A program made the position numbers and the translations under genes. A stretch of 64,000 nt of DNA from Scatavimonas merdipullorum (GTDB lineage: Bacteria > Bacillota > Clostridia > Oscillospirales > Acutalibacteraceae), in NCBI GenBank assembly GCA_018712865.1, contig DVGH01000029.1:1-64000 (forward strand), given 5' to 3'. The number at the start of each line of letters is the position of its first letter. The stretch's first letter is position 1. Positions 41,502 to 49,880 of the stretch are shown here, piece by piece. The notes below the pieces were generated by a model. The model was not told where the DNA came from, made no database searches, and saw nothing but the letters and a program-made list of their open reading frames with translations.

Positions 41502-42578
41502 TTAAAGAATAAGCAATTCTTTGCTAACGCCGGTCAGGTTTGTGCACCCGTTTTTGGTTACTGCGACCATATCTTCAATGCGCACGCCAAATTCCCCCGG
41601 CAGGTAAATGCCCGGTTCTACCGTAACAACCATGCCGCTGCTCAAAATTGTAGGGGAATTCTGGGAAAGACGCGGTTCTTCATGGATAAGCAACCCTACC
41701 CCATGGCCGGTAGCATGTTTGTAACATTGCCCGTAGCCCGCCTGCTCTATTACATCCCTTGCAGCCCGGTCAATACAGTGACCCGTTACGCCCGACTTGA
41801 TTTTTGCAAGCGCACTTTGCTGGGCCTGCAAGACAAGATTGTAAATTTCTGCTTGCTTGTCCGTTACATAGCTGACAGCTACCGTCCGGGTCATATCGCT
41901 GTGATACCCCTCATACACCGCGCCGATGTCCATTGTAACAAAATCACCCGCGCAAACGGCGCTTGTTCCCGGAACACCATGCGGCAGTGAGGTCTTTTTG
42001 CCCGCTATCGTGATCAGATCAAAGGCTACGCGCTGCGCTCCACGCTTGCGCATGGAAAACTCAAGCTCCAGCGCTATATCCCGCTCTGTAACACCAGGCC
42101 TGATAAAGTTTAAAATATCCAGATACGCTTCTTCTGTAATACGCTGCGCCTCTTTTATTTTTAAAATCTCAGCCCTGCCTTTGATCATGCGCATATTGGA
42201 TAAAAGCAGATCAAGCGTATCATCACAGGCCGTTTTAACATCTATCGCGCGAAAGCTTTTTTTAAACACGTTTGCCTGCTTTACAGAAACCGTTGCACCC
42301 TCCAGATACACCTTTTTGACCCTGTGTCTTTTTGCAAGCGTACACAGCTGCTGTGAAAGGCTGTCAAAAACTACCACATCTAAGTCTTTTACCTGTTTTT
42401 GCGCCGCTTCGCCGTAACGAAAATCCACCAGCAGATAGGCAGCTTTTCTGGTAATAAACACAGCCCCCGCCGAAGAAGCAAAGCCGGACAAGTAAAAGCG
42501 GTTGACGTCTGAAAGCACCAGAGCCGCTTCGCCCGGTTGGGTCAGTCCCTCCTGCAGCTTTAAAATTCTACTTTTCAT
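41502..42578 (-). CDS. M24 family Xaa-Pro aminopeptidase
   Basis: The 358-aa protein has a creatinase-like N-terminal domain (about 1-125) and a pita-bread catalytic domain with five metal ligands visible: the two Asp in DIGAVYEGYHSDMTR, the His in HATGHGVGL and the two Glu in TVEPGIYLPG and VRIEDM. Such enzymes remove an N-terminal residue before proline. Placement directly before efp is a common arrangement in Firmicutes (yqhT-efp). PepQ-like specificity cannot be excluded. Confidence 0.93.
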   Translation of the reverse strand: MKSRILKLQEGLTQPGEAALVLSDVNRFYLSGFASSAGAVFITRKAAYLLVDFRYGEAAQKQVKDLDVVVFDSLSQQLCTLAKRHRVKKVYLEGATVSVKQANVFKKSFRAIDVKTACDDTLDLLLSNMRMIKGRAEILKIKEAQRITEEAYLDILNFIRPGVTERDIALELEFSMRKRGAQRVAFDLITIAGKKTSLPHGVPGTSAVCAGDFVTMDIGAVYEGYHSDMTRTVAVSYVTDKQAEIYNLVLQAQQSALAKIKSGVTGHCIDRAARDVIEQAGYGQCYKHATGHGVGLLIHEEPRLSQNSPTILSSGMVVTVEPGIYLPGEFGVRIEDMVAVTKNGCTNLTGVSKELLIL

Positions 42579-42595
42579 CCTTTACACACGCCCTT

Positions 42596-43045
42596 TTATA
42601 GCTCTTCCTGCTTTTGCAGCAGAAGCGCTGCGTCAATCCCTAAAAAGTAAACATTCTTTCCAAAGCCCGCAATCTGCCCTTTGCAGACAGGTGCAATTAC
42701 AGAGTGATGGCGGAATTCTTCCCGGGCATGAATATTAGACATATGCACCTCAATAAAGGGAATATCCACACAGGCAATTGCATCGCGCAGCGCATAGCTG
42801 TAATGTGTAAGTGCGCCCGCGTTGATAACAACCGCACAATACTGCTCTTTTGCAGTATGAATTGCATCTATCAGCACACCTTCGTGGTTGGACTGAAGAA
42901 CGTCGATCAAAACGCCTTTTTCTTTTCCATAAGCAATGACCTGGTCTTCTATACTTTGTGCAGATTGCGTGCCATAAATTTTTTTTTCGCGAACACCGAC
43001 CATATTGAGGTTCGGCCCCAAAAGCAGCAAAATCTTTTTGTCCAT
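42596..43045 (-). CDS. aroQ: 3-dehydroquinate dehydratase, type II
   Basis: AroQ catalyses the third step of the shikimate pathway. The 149-aa protein has the flavodoxin-like type II fold: GPNLNMVGVREKKIYG with the catalytic Tyr near residue 24, NHEG, NAGALTHYSYALRDAI and EVHMSNIHAREEFRH, with H-rich catalytic segment. AGGAGG precedes the ATG. It is the only shikimate gene seen in this window and lies between yqeG and the M24 peptidase. Confidence 0.95.
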   Translation of the reverse strand: MDKKILLLLGPNLNMVGVREKKIYGTQSAQSIEDQVIAYGKEKGVLIDVLQSNHEGVLIDAIHTAKEQYCAVVINAGALTHYSYALRDAIACVDIPFIEVHMSNIHAREEFRHHSVIAPVCKGQIAGFGKNVYFLGIDAALLLQKQEEL

Positions 43046-43060
43046 TTCGGTCCCTCCTGT

Positions 43061-43555
43061 TTAAAAAGGCTGTTTTCTGCTGGTAATTTTTCTTTTTATC
43101 CTGCTAAGCAGGCATCTGCGCAACTTTACGGTAGCCGATTCCCTGTTTAGATCCAACGGCTCGACAAGCAAAGTTTTCATTGCCAATAACTTTGCACCAA
43201 AAATATCTGTAAAAAGCTGGTCGCCCACTACAAGAATATTTTGACGGTTTGTATGAAACCTGCGTACAGCCCGCAAATAAGCAAGCGGAGAAGGTTTTAA
43301 GCAAAACGCAAGATAATCAAGCCCCAGACCTTCCGCAAAAGGCGCAACCGTCTTTTTAAAGTTATTGGAAAAAAGCAAAATACGCACGCCCTGTGCCTGC
43401 ATTTGCGCCACCCATTCCCTTACACCCGCGGCGGGCTTTGTATCGCCGTATTTTTTTATTGTATTGTCAATATCAAGTAAAATGTATTGCACACCTAGCT
43501 TTGAAAGCATTTTCATATTCAGGTCGGTTACCTTTTTCAAATATGCTGTACGCAT
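43061..43555 (-). CDS. yqeG: YqeG family HAD phosphatase
   Basis: The 164-aa protein is a HAD-IIIA phosphatase of the YqeG family. HAD motif I is LLDIDNTI (about 27-34), motif II is the FSNN segment, motif III involves a Lys in AFCLKPSP and motif IV VVGDQLFTDIFGA. Its substrate is unknown. GGGAGGG precedes the ATG. The terminator for rpsU lies just upstream. Confidence 0.92.
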   Translation of the reverse strand: MRTAYLKKVTDLNMKMLSKLGVQYILLDIDNTIKKYGDTKPAAGVREWVAQMQAQGVRILLFSNNFKKTVAPFAEGLGLDYLAFCLKPSPLAYLRAVRRFHTNRQNILVVGDQLFTDIFGAKLLAMKTLLVEPLDLNRESATVKLRRCLLSRIKRKITSRKQPF

Positions 43556-43580
43556 CGTTCCCTCCCTCTAGAAAATGAAG

Positions 43581-43609
43581 AAAAGCGGGCAGAAACCTGC
43601 CCGCTTTTT
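43581..43609. terminator. Terminator behind rpsU
   Basis: AGCGGGCAG / CTGCCCGCT (43584-43592 and 43597-43605), a perfect 9-bp stem with a 4-nt loop, flanked by AAA and TTT on both sides, so active in either direction. It follows rpsU on the minus strand by 44 bp and precedes yqeG. Confidence 0.9.
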
Positions 43610-43652
43610 GCATGTACAATCATAGAAACACAGATAAGTTTAAGTACACTCA

Positions 43653-43829
43653 TTACTTGAATTTACGCTTACGAGCCGCTTCAGACTTCTTTTTACGCCG
43701 AACAGAGGGCTTTTCATAAGCTTCTCTTTTGCGTACTTCAGCGATAACGCCTGCTCTTGCGCACTGCTTTTTAAATCTTCTTAAAGCGCTTTCAAGAGAT
43801 TCGTTATCCTTGATTCTGACTTCAGACAT
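43653..43829 (-). CDS. rpsU: Ribosomal protein S21
   Basis: The 58-aa basic protein matches small-subunit protein S21: MSEVRIKDNESLESALRRFK, then a CARAGV segment and the basic tail KPSVRRKKKSEAARKRK. Length is typical. GGGAGGG precedes the ATG. It has its own strong promoter and terminator and is therefore a single-gene transcript in this place; the gene yqeY that often follows rpsU is not here. Confidence 0.97.
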   Translation of the reverse strand: MSEVRIKDNESLESALRRFKKQCARAGVIAEVRKREAYEKPSVRRKKKSEAARKRKFK

Positions 43830-43888
43830 CTATTTTTCCCTCCCATCCGCCATAAGGCAGGGGTTAATTGCATACAATTGCGCAAACT

Positions 43889-43918
43889 ATTATACAATAA
43901 ACAATTTCCAAATGTCAA
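43889..43918 (-). promoter_or_regulatory. Strong promoter for rpsU
   Basis: TTGACA (43918-43913) and TATAAT (43894-43889) with an 18-bp spacer. The leader of about 55 nt has the ribosome binding site GGGAGGG and a short GCC-rich part before it. Confidence 0.9.
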
Positions 43919-43955
43919 GTCTTATGTATATTTTTCGACGCAATCATCAGGAAAA

Positions 43956-46364
43956 TTATTTTACCACAATATTTACAAGTTTTCCCCTGACATAAATTTC
44001 TTTAATAACCTGACGGTTTTCTATTGCAGCGGCAATCTTAGGCTGCGCCTTTGCAGCAGCCAGCGCCGCAGCCTCATCCGCATCTGCGGCAATACAAACG
44101 CGCGCGCGCAGCTTGCCGCTTATCTGCACGGCAATTTCAACCGTGTCTTCTTTACACTTTTCTTCGTCATACTGCGGCCATTGCTGCTGTGCCACTAAAC
44201 CGCTTCCAAGACTGCATATTTGCCACATTTCTTCTGTAACATGCGGGGCAAAGGGGTTGAGCAGGATTGTAAAAATACGAAGCTCTTCCCTGGTAATGGA
44301 GCCTGCGTCTGAAATATCATTGATCAAGGCCATCAGCGCTGCAATGGCAGTATTAAACTTAATATTTTCAATGTCATCCCCGACCTTTTTGATGGTTTTA
44401 TGAAAGGCACCTTCCAGCGCCGGAGTAATTGAATCCCCCTGGCATAGAATCGTTTGCAGATTCCAGTAACGCTCTATAAACCTTCTGCAGCCCCGAATAC
44501 TGGAGGGGCTCCAGGGCGCCGCTTTTTCAAAGTCACCAATAAACATTTCGTACATACGCATGGTGTCTGCGCCGTACTCGTTTACAATATCGTCGGGATT
44601 TACGACGTTCCCTCTGGATTTGCTCATTTTTTCGCCGTTTTCCCCTAAAATCATACCGTGGCTTGTGCGCTTTGCATAGGGCTCCTTTGTGGGAACCACG
44701 CCAATATCATACAGAAATTTATGCCAAAAACGGCTGTAAAGCAAATGCAGCGTCGTATGCTCCATCCCGCCGTTATACCAATCTACCGGGCTCCAGTATG
44801 CAATCGCTTCTTTTCCTGCCAGAGCCTGCGTATTATGCGGGTCCATGTAGCGCAAATAATACCAGGAGGAACCTGCCCATTGGGGCATTGTATCTGTTTC
44901 GCGGCGCGCCTTACCGCCACATTTCGGGCAGACCGTTTCTACCCACTCGGTAATATTGGCAAGCGGCGATTCCCCGTTTTCCGTTGGCTCGTAAGATTCT
45001 ACCATGGGAAGTTTCAGCGGAAGTTCACTTTCGGGAATAGGCACATAGCCGCATTTGTCGCAATGAACAATCGGGATCGGCTCGCCCCAATAGCGCTGCC
45101 GGGAAAAGACCCAGTCGCGCAGTTTAAAGTTTACCTTTGCCCTGCCTCTTCCCTTTTCTGAAAGCCAGCTTATAATCTTTTCCTTAGCGGCTTCCACCGT
45201 AAGGCCGTTTAACAGGCCGGAATTAGCCAATATGCCTGTGTTACAATCGGTAAATGCTTCTTTTTCAACATCGCCGCCCAAAACGACCTCTATAATTGGC
45301 AGGTCAAACTTTTTGGCAAACTCCCAGTCACGTGTGTCGTGCGCCGGAACCGCCATAATCGCACCTGTACCATAAGAAACAAGCACATAGTCCGATATAA
45401 AAATGGGAATTTCTTTTTCGTTAACGGGGTTAATTGCCATAACGCCCTGCAGGCGCACACCTGTTTTTTCTTTTGCAACTTCCGTTCTTTCAAAATCGGA
45501 TTTTCTGGATGCAGCCAACTGATAAGCGCGGACCTCGTCCATATTGGAAAGAAGGCCGCTCCATTTTTCCAATAAAGGATGCTCCGGAGAAACAACCATA
45601 TAGGTTGCGCCAAAAAGTGTGTCCGGCCTTGTTGTATAAACGGTCAGTTTGTCACCGGCGGTCGTGTCAAAATCCACTTCCGCGCCTGTTGAGCGTCCAA
45701 TCCAGTTCCTTTGCTGTGCCTTGACACGCTCCGGGTAATCGACCAAATCCAGATCTTCAATCAAACGGTCTGCATATTGTGTGATTTTAAGCATCCACTG
45801 CGATTTTACTTTTCGCACAACCTCGCTGTTGCAGCGTTCGCACACACCGTTTACCACCTCTTCGTTTGCAAGAACACATTTGCAGGAGGTACACCAGTTT
45901 ACGGCCATCTCTTTCTTATAAGCCAGGCCGTGCTTGAAAAGCTGCAAAAAAATCCACTGTGTCCATTTGTAATACGCAGGATCGGTCGTATTGATTTCCC
46001 TGCTCCAGTCAAAAGAAATCCCCAGCGCCTGAATTTGCTGCTTAAAGTGTGCAATATTCTGCTTTGTCACAATTTCAGGATGGATATGGTTTTTAATTGC
46101 ATAATTTTCAGTAGGCAAGCCAAACGCGTCCCAGCCAATTGGATATAACACGTTATACCCCTGCATCCTGCGCTTGCGCGCAACTGTATCCAGCGCAGTA
46201 TACGGACGGGGATGCCCTACGTGCAGGCCCTGCCCAGAGGGATAAGGGAATTCTATCAGCGCAAAGAATTTTTCTTTGTCAGAATCGGTCTGCGCATGAA
46301 ACACACCCGCTTCTTCCCATATTTTTTGCCATTTTGGCTCTATTGATTTATGATTGTACTTCAA
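43956..46364 (-). CDS. leuS: Leucyl-tRNA synthetase
   Basis: LeuS charges tRNA-Leu. The 802-aa protein is the bacterial type: HIGH-like motif YPSGQGLHVGHPRPYT near residue 40, a CP1 editing domain with TTRPDTLFGA, zinc-like motifs CTSCKCVLA and CPKCGGKARR, and KMSKSRGNVV near residue 572. The start is a TTG at 46364, eight bases after AGGAGG; no ATG lies nearby. No T-box was recognised in the 58 bp upstream. It follows rsfS. Confidence 0.97.
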   Translation of the reverse strand: MKYNHKSIEPKWQKIWEEAGVFHAQTDSDKEKFFALIEFPYPSGQGLHVGHPRPYTALDTVARKRRMQGYNVLYPIGWDAFGLPTENYAIKNHIHPEIVTKQNIAHFKQQIQALGISFDWSREINTTDPAYYKWTQWIFLQLFKHGLAYKKEMAVNWCTSCKCVLANEEVVNGVCERCNSEVVRKVKSQWMLKITQYADRLIEDLDLVDYPERVKAQQRNWIGRSTGAEVDFDTTAGDKLTVYTTRPDTLFGATYMVVSPEHPLLEKWSGLLSNMDEVRAYQLAASRKSDFERTEVAKEKTGVRLQGVMAINPVNEKEIPIFISDYVLVSYGTGAIMAVPAHDTRDWEFAKKFDLPIIEVVLGGDVEKEAFTDCNTGILANSGLLNGLTVEAAKEKIISWLSEKGRGRAKVNFKLRDWVFSRQRYWGEPIPIVHCDKCGYVPIPESELPLKLPMVESYEPTENGESPLANITEWVETVCPKCGGKARRETDTMPQWAGSSWYYLRYMDPHNTQALAGKEAIAYWSPVDWYNGGMEHTTLHLLYSRFWHKFLYDIGVVPTKEPYAKRTSHGMILGENGEKMSKSRGNVVNPDDIVNEYGADTMRMYEMFIGDFEKAAPWSPSSIRGCRRFIERYWNLQTILCQGDSITPALEGAFHKTIKKVGDDIENIKFNTAIAALMALINDISDAGSITREELRIFTILLNPFAPHVTEEMWQICSLGSGLVAQQQWPQYDEEKCKEDTVEIAVQISGKLRARVCIAADADEAAALAAAKAQPKIAAAIENRQVIKEIYVRGKLVNIVVK

Positions 46365-46422
46365 AACCAATACCTCCTGCAACTTTATAAAATAACCATG
46401 CCGCCATTGCATGTAACACGCT

Positions 46423-46776
46423 TTATTTTAAAATTTGCTCAATATCTAAAATTTCCCCGTCCTGCCAAAGACGCTCCAGATCATAATACTGCCTTGCCTC
46501 ATCGGAAAAAACATGGACGATGACATCCACATAATCCAAAAGGATCCATGTATTGGAACGGTGGCCCTCAATATGGCTTACAGAAACGCCTGCCTGGTCC
46601 AATTTCTCCTCTACCTCTTCCGACAACGCCTTAACCTGCGTGCTGCTGTTGCCTGTGGCGATTACCATATAGTCTGCAAGAATAGATACATCATTAATCC
46701 GGATAACCCGGATGTCCTTGCCCTTCTTGCTGTCAAGCGCCTTAGCGGCGCACGTTGCTGTTTGTAATGACGTCAA
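46423..46776 (-). CDS. rsfS: Ribosomal silencing factor RsfS
   Basis: RsfS binds L14 and blocks subunit joining when nutrients are scarce. The 117-aa protein has the family segments VIRINDVSILADYMVIATGNSST-type core, KALSEEVEEKL, HIEGHRSNTWILLDYVDVIVHVF and the C-terminal RQYYDLERLW. Translation starts at a TTG (46776) with AGAGGTG eight bases upstream. The nadD-yqeK-rsfS order is typical. Confidence 0.96.
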   Translation of the reverse strand: MTSLQTATCAAKALDSKKGKDIRVIRINDVSILADYMVIATGNSSTQVKALSEEVEEKLDQAGVSVSHIEGHRSNTWILLDYVDVIVHVFSDEARQYYDLERLWQDGEILDIEQILK

Positions 46777-46792
46777 ACTTCTTTCACCTCTG

Positions 46793-47371
46793 TTATTGAT
46801 CGTGCTTTTTGTTTTCTGTTAAAATCTGATTATACGCCGCCAACGCGTTTGGATCAATGGCAAGCGCGCGCCTTGCAAGATCTGCTATAGAAAAGGAAAG
46901 GCCGAACAGCATGGCTTCCTCAAGGGAGCGCTCCGCCTTTTCCCGCATAATCTCCACTCCATCATAGCAACGCTCCGCACCTGTAAAATCTGCAACAAAA
47001 ATCACCTTTTCCAGCAGGGACATCCCCGCTCTGCCCGTTGTATGATAGCGCACGGCATTTAAAATATCCGGATCCTCAATACGCAGCGTATCACGCAAAT
47101 ACGCAGCCCCGGAGATTGCATGCCAAAGCTTTTGGGAGTTCTGTTCAACAACGGAAAGCATTATACCAGAACGGCGCATAATTTGCAACTGCTCGTCGGG
47201 CGGCGTTTCTTTTGTAATGTCATGCAGAAGCCCCGCAACCTCTGCCTTAACGGGATCCGCTCCATAAAGAGCGGAAAGCCGGACTGCTTCTTTTGCTACA
47301 TTGAGCGAATGCAGATACCGCTTTTCGCTCATGCGTTTTTTTATCAGCGCCATGTAATCCTGTTTTAGCAT
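46793..47371 (-). CDS. yqeK: YqeK family HD-domain hydrolase
   Basis: The 192-aa protein is an HD-domain phosphohydrolase of the YqeK family; some members hydrolyse diadenosine tetraphosphate. Metal motifs are H in RYLHSLNVA, HD in LLHDITK and later H and D residues (WHAISGAAYL, FVADFTG). The ATG at 47371 has GGGAG eight bases upstream; it lies 5 bases past the nadD stop codon. Confidence 0.93.
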   Translation of the reverse strand: MLKQDYMALIKKRMSEKRYLHSLNVAKEAVRLSALYGADPVKAEVAGLLHDITKETPPDEQLQIMRRSGIMLSVVEQNSQKLWHAISGAAYLRDTLRIEDPDILNAVRYHTTGRAGMSLLEKVIFVADFTGAERCYDGVEIMREKAERSLEEAMLFGLSFSIADLARRALAIDPNALAAYNQILTENKKHDQ

Positions 47372-47376
47372 AGCAA

Positions 47377-47997
47377 TCACTCCCTATAAAGGCTGTTTTC
47401 ACATATATATTGCGCAACGCCGCGGCCTGTCAGTCCGGTAACATCCCCGCCGTTTTTTAATACGTCCCTGACCTGTGTGGAAGACACCTGCATCACCGGG
47501 ATATCCTGCACAATGCAGCGCGCCCCCAGCTTTTTCAACCGACACGCCTGCTCTTTAAGCGCATTTGTATCTGTAGTGTTCCGTGGGACTGTACAAATTT
47601 GCGCCATTGAAAAAATGCGCTGCGGGTCCTTCCAGCTTTGCAGGGTCTGGAACATATCTGCCCCTACAATCAAATAAAGCGCCGCTTTTGGATAGGCGGC
47701 CCGAAGTGTTTGCAGCGTATCTGCCGTGTAGCTTGCGCCGCCGCGCCGGATTTCCATATCCGACACCTGTATTTTAGCATCCTTTTCAATTAAAATGCGG
47801 CACATATTGCAGCGATCTTCGGCAGAGGCCATGCCACAGCTGGACTTATGCGGCGGTATGCAGGCCGGTATGAAAAGCACAAGATCTAAATGAAGCGCTG
47901 TAATAAACGTCCGCGCCAGGCGGATATGGCCCAAATGCGGCGGGTTAAAACTGCCGCCGAGCATCCCGACCCTTTGTAACGGTTTTACATCGCACAT
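47377..47997 (-). CDS. nadD: Nicotinate-nucleotide adenylyltransferase
   Basis: NadD makes deamido-NAD from nicotinate mononucleotide and ATP. The 206-aa protein has the nucleotidyltransferase motif GGSFNPPHLGH (14-24), PPHKS, the SDMEIRRGGASYT segment, IVGADMF and the C-terminal ISSTxxR-type SSTQVRD. The ATG overlaps the yhbY stop by 13 bp. Confidence 0.96.
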   Translation of the reverse strand: MCDVKPLQRVGMLGGSFNPPHLGHIRLARTFITALHLDLVLFIPACIPPHKSSCGMASAEDRCNMCRILIEKDAKIQVSDMEIRRGGASYTADTLQTLRAAYPKAALYLIVGADMFQTLQSWKDPQRIFSMAQICTVPRNTTDTNALKEQACRLKKLGARCIVQDIPVMQVSSTQVRDVLKNGGDVTGLTGRGVAQYICENSLYRE

Positions 47998-48299
47998 GTT
48001 TTTTTTCCGGCTGGCAGCGTGATCTTAGGCTCTTTACTGTTTTTGCGGTATAAAACAAACTTTGTACCGATCACCTGTACAACATCTGCCTGAAGCTCCT
48101 GCGCAATGGCATTGGCGGCCTCCCGCGGCGAAACATCCGCCGTGTTCAGCACCTTGCCTTTTATCAGTTCCCTTGCGGTGAGCGCGTCGTCAGCCTGTTT
48201 TATAATCTGTCCGCTCATACCGCCTTTTCCTACCATCAGTATGGTATCAATTGGATTGGCAAGCGACCGCAAATACGCCCTTTGCTTACTTGTCAGCAT
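47985..48299 (-). CDS. yhbY: YhbY family RNA-binding protein
   Basis: The 104-aa protein is a CRM-domain protein that associates with pre-50S ribosomes. Motifs are LTSKQRAYLRSLA at the N-terminus, VGKGGMS and ALTARELIKGKVL, with FVLYR near the C-terminus. It is encoded between rdgB and nadD, as in many Firmicutes. Confidence 0.93.
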   Translation of the reverse strand: MLTSKQRAYLRSLANPIDTILMVGKGGMSGQIIKQADDALTARELIKGKVLNTADVSPREAANAIAQELQADVVQVIGTKFVLYRKNSKEPKITLPAGKKTCAM

Positions 48300-48316
48300 C
48301 TATATTCCCCCGTTAT

Positions 48317-48910
48317 TTATAATATTTTTTTCAGCGCTTCCTCCAGCTTTTGCAGCGCCTTACCCCTATGGCTGATTGCATCTTTTTCAGACGCTGAAAG
48401 CTGCGCAAAGCTTCTTCCGTCTTTTATAAGGAACACCGGGTCATACCCAAAGCCGCCGTTTCCCACAGGCGAAAACGCAATATGCCCTTTGCATTCGCCG
48501 GAAACCTCCAAAACCGTTTGATCGTGCAGAATACAGCAAACCGCACAGACAAAGCGGGCGGTGCGCCGCTCCATGGGAACCTTTACAAGCTCCTGTAGCA
48601 GCTTTTCCATGTTTTGAATGTCCGTTGCCTTTTCCCCTGCATAACGCGCCGAATATATGCCAGGCCGTCCGTCCAATGCATCCACCACAAGGCCGGAATC
48701 ATCCGCAACACTCGGCATGCCGGTCAGATCATACGCAGACTGCGCTTTAAGCCTTGCATTCTGGGCAAAGGTTGTCCCGGTTTCTGCGACCTCCGGCAAA
48801 ACAAACCCGGCCTGAAGCGCCGTTTTTGCACAAATGTTAAGCGGACTTAAAATCCGCGAAAGCTCCTTTAACTTTTTGGGGTTATTTGAAGCGATCAGAA
48901 ACGTTTCCAT
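48317..48910 (-). CDS. rdgB: XTP/dITP diphosphatase (RdgB/HAM1)
   Basis: The 197-aa protein removes non-canonical purine nucleotides such as dITP and XTP. Family motifs are ASNNPKKLKEL, TFAQNARLKAQ, VADDSGLVVDALDGRPGIYSAR and GFGYDPVF with SHRGKAL near the C-terminus. Two ATG codons are tandem; the second (48910) has better spacing from AGGAG. The gene lies between ftsY and yhbY. Confidence 0.95.
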   Translation of the reverse strand: METFLIASNNPKKLKELSRILSPLNICAKTALQAGFVLPEVAETGTTFAQNARLKAQSAYDLTGMPSVADDSGLVVDALDGRPGIYSARYAGEKATDIQNMEKLLQELVKVPMERRTARFVCAVCCILHDQTVLEVSGECKGHIAFSPVGNGGFGYDPVFLIKDGRSFAQLSASEKDAISHRGKALQKLEEALKKIL

Positions 48911-48927
48911 CATATACTCCTGTTATG

Positions 48928-49848
48928 CTATATAGCGTTTTCACGGGCAAATAGTGCCTTTGCAAAATCATCTGCGTCAAACGGCTGCAGGTCGTCAATC
49001 TGTTCGCCCACGCCAATATACTTTACGGGAACATCCAGCTCTTCCCGGATTGCAAGCACAACGCCACCTTTGGCCGTACCGTCAAGCTTTGTCAGCACAA
49101 TGCCCGTAATGCCCGCTGCGTTTTTAAACTCTCTTGCCTGGTTGACCGCATTTTGGCCTGTTGTTGCATCCAGGACAAGCAAAATTTCCTTATCTGCATC
49201 GGGCAGCTCTCTGTCGATAATTCTGCTGATTTTCGCAAGCTCGTCCATCAAATGCTTTTTGTTATGCAGACGGCCGGCCGTATCGCAGATAATTACATCA
49301 AGCCCCTTGGCCTTTGCAGAAGAAATCGCGTCAAAAACAACCGCCGCCGGGTCAGAGCCCTCGCTTTGCTTTACAATATCACAGCCGCTGCGCTGCGCCC
49401 AGATCTGCAGCTGCTCAATGGCAGCGGCGCGGAAGGTGTCCGCCGCTGCCAGCACAACCCTTTTTCCATCACTTTTCAGCTGATGTGCAAGCTTTCCAAT
49501 GGTGGTGGTTTTCCCAACGCCGTTTACGCCGATCACCAGAACAACCGAAGGCTTTGTTTCAATTTTAAGCGCTTGACCGCCGCGAAGTATTTCTGCAACC
49601 GTTTCCTCAAGCAGTCTGTGTATTTCCAAAGGGTCTGTTACCCCTTCCTTTTTCACGCGCTCACGCAGCTGCTGTGTAATACGCTGGGACGTGTGAACGC
49701 CTACATCCCCCATGACCAAAAGTTCTTCTAATTCTTCAAAAAGCGCTTCATCTATTTTTGTAAAAGACTTGAGCATAGAGTCAATTTGTCCAACCACACT
49801 GTCTCTTGTTTTCTTCAAGCCTTCTTTAATTTTACTGAAAAATCCCAT
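48928..49848 (-). CDS. ftsY: Signal recognition particle receptor FtsY
   Basis: FtsY is the membrane-bound GTPase that docks SRP-ribosome complexes. The 306-aa protein has an N-domain (about 20-95), then the G-domain with P-loop GVNGVGKT (107-114), DTFRAAA, DTAGRLH and TKLDGTAKGG. The acidic A-domain of long FtsY proteins is missing, as is usual in Firmicutes. It follows smc by 32 bp. Confidence 0.97.
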   Translation of the reverse strand: MGFFSKIKEGLKKTRDSVVGQIDSMLKSFTKIDEALFEELEELLVMGDVGVHTSQRITQQLRERVKKEGVTDPLEIHRLLEETVAEILRGGQALKIETKPSVVLVIGVNGVGKTTTIGKLAHQLKSDGKRVVLAAADTFRAAAIEQLQIWAQRSGCDIVKQSEGSDPAAVVFDAISSAKAKGLDVIICDTAGRLHNKKHLMDELAKISRIIDRELPDADKEILLVLDATTGQNAVNQAREFKNAAGITGIVLTKLDGTAKGGVVLAIREELDVPVKYIGVGEQIDDLQPFDADDFAKALFARENAI

Positions 49849-49880
49849 TGTTATCCATCCTTTATCCGGTTATATTGAGG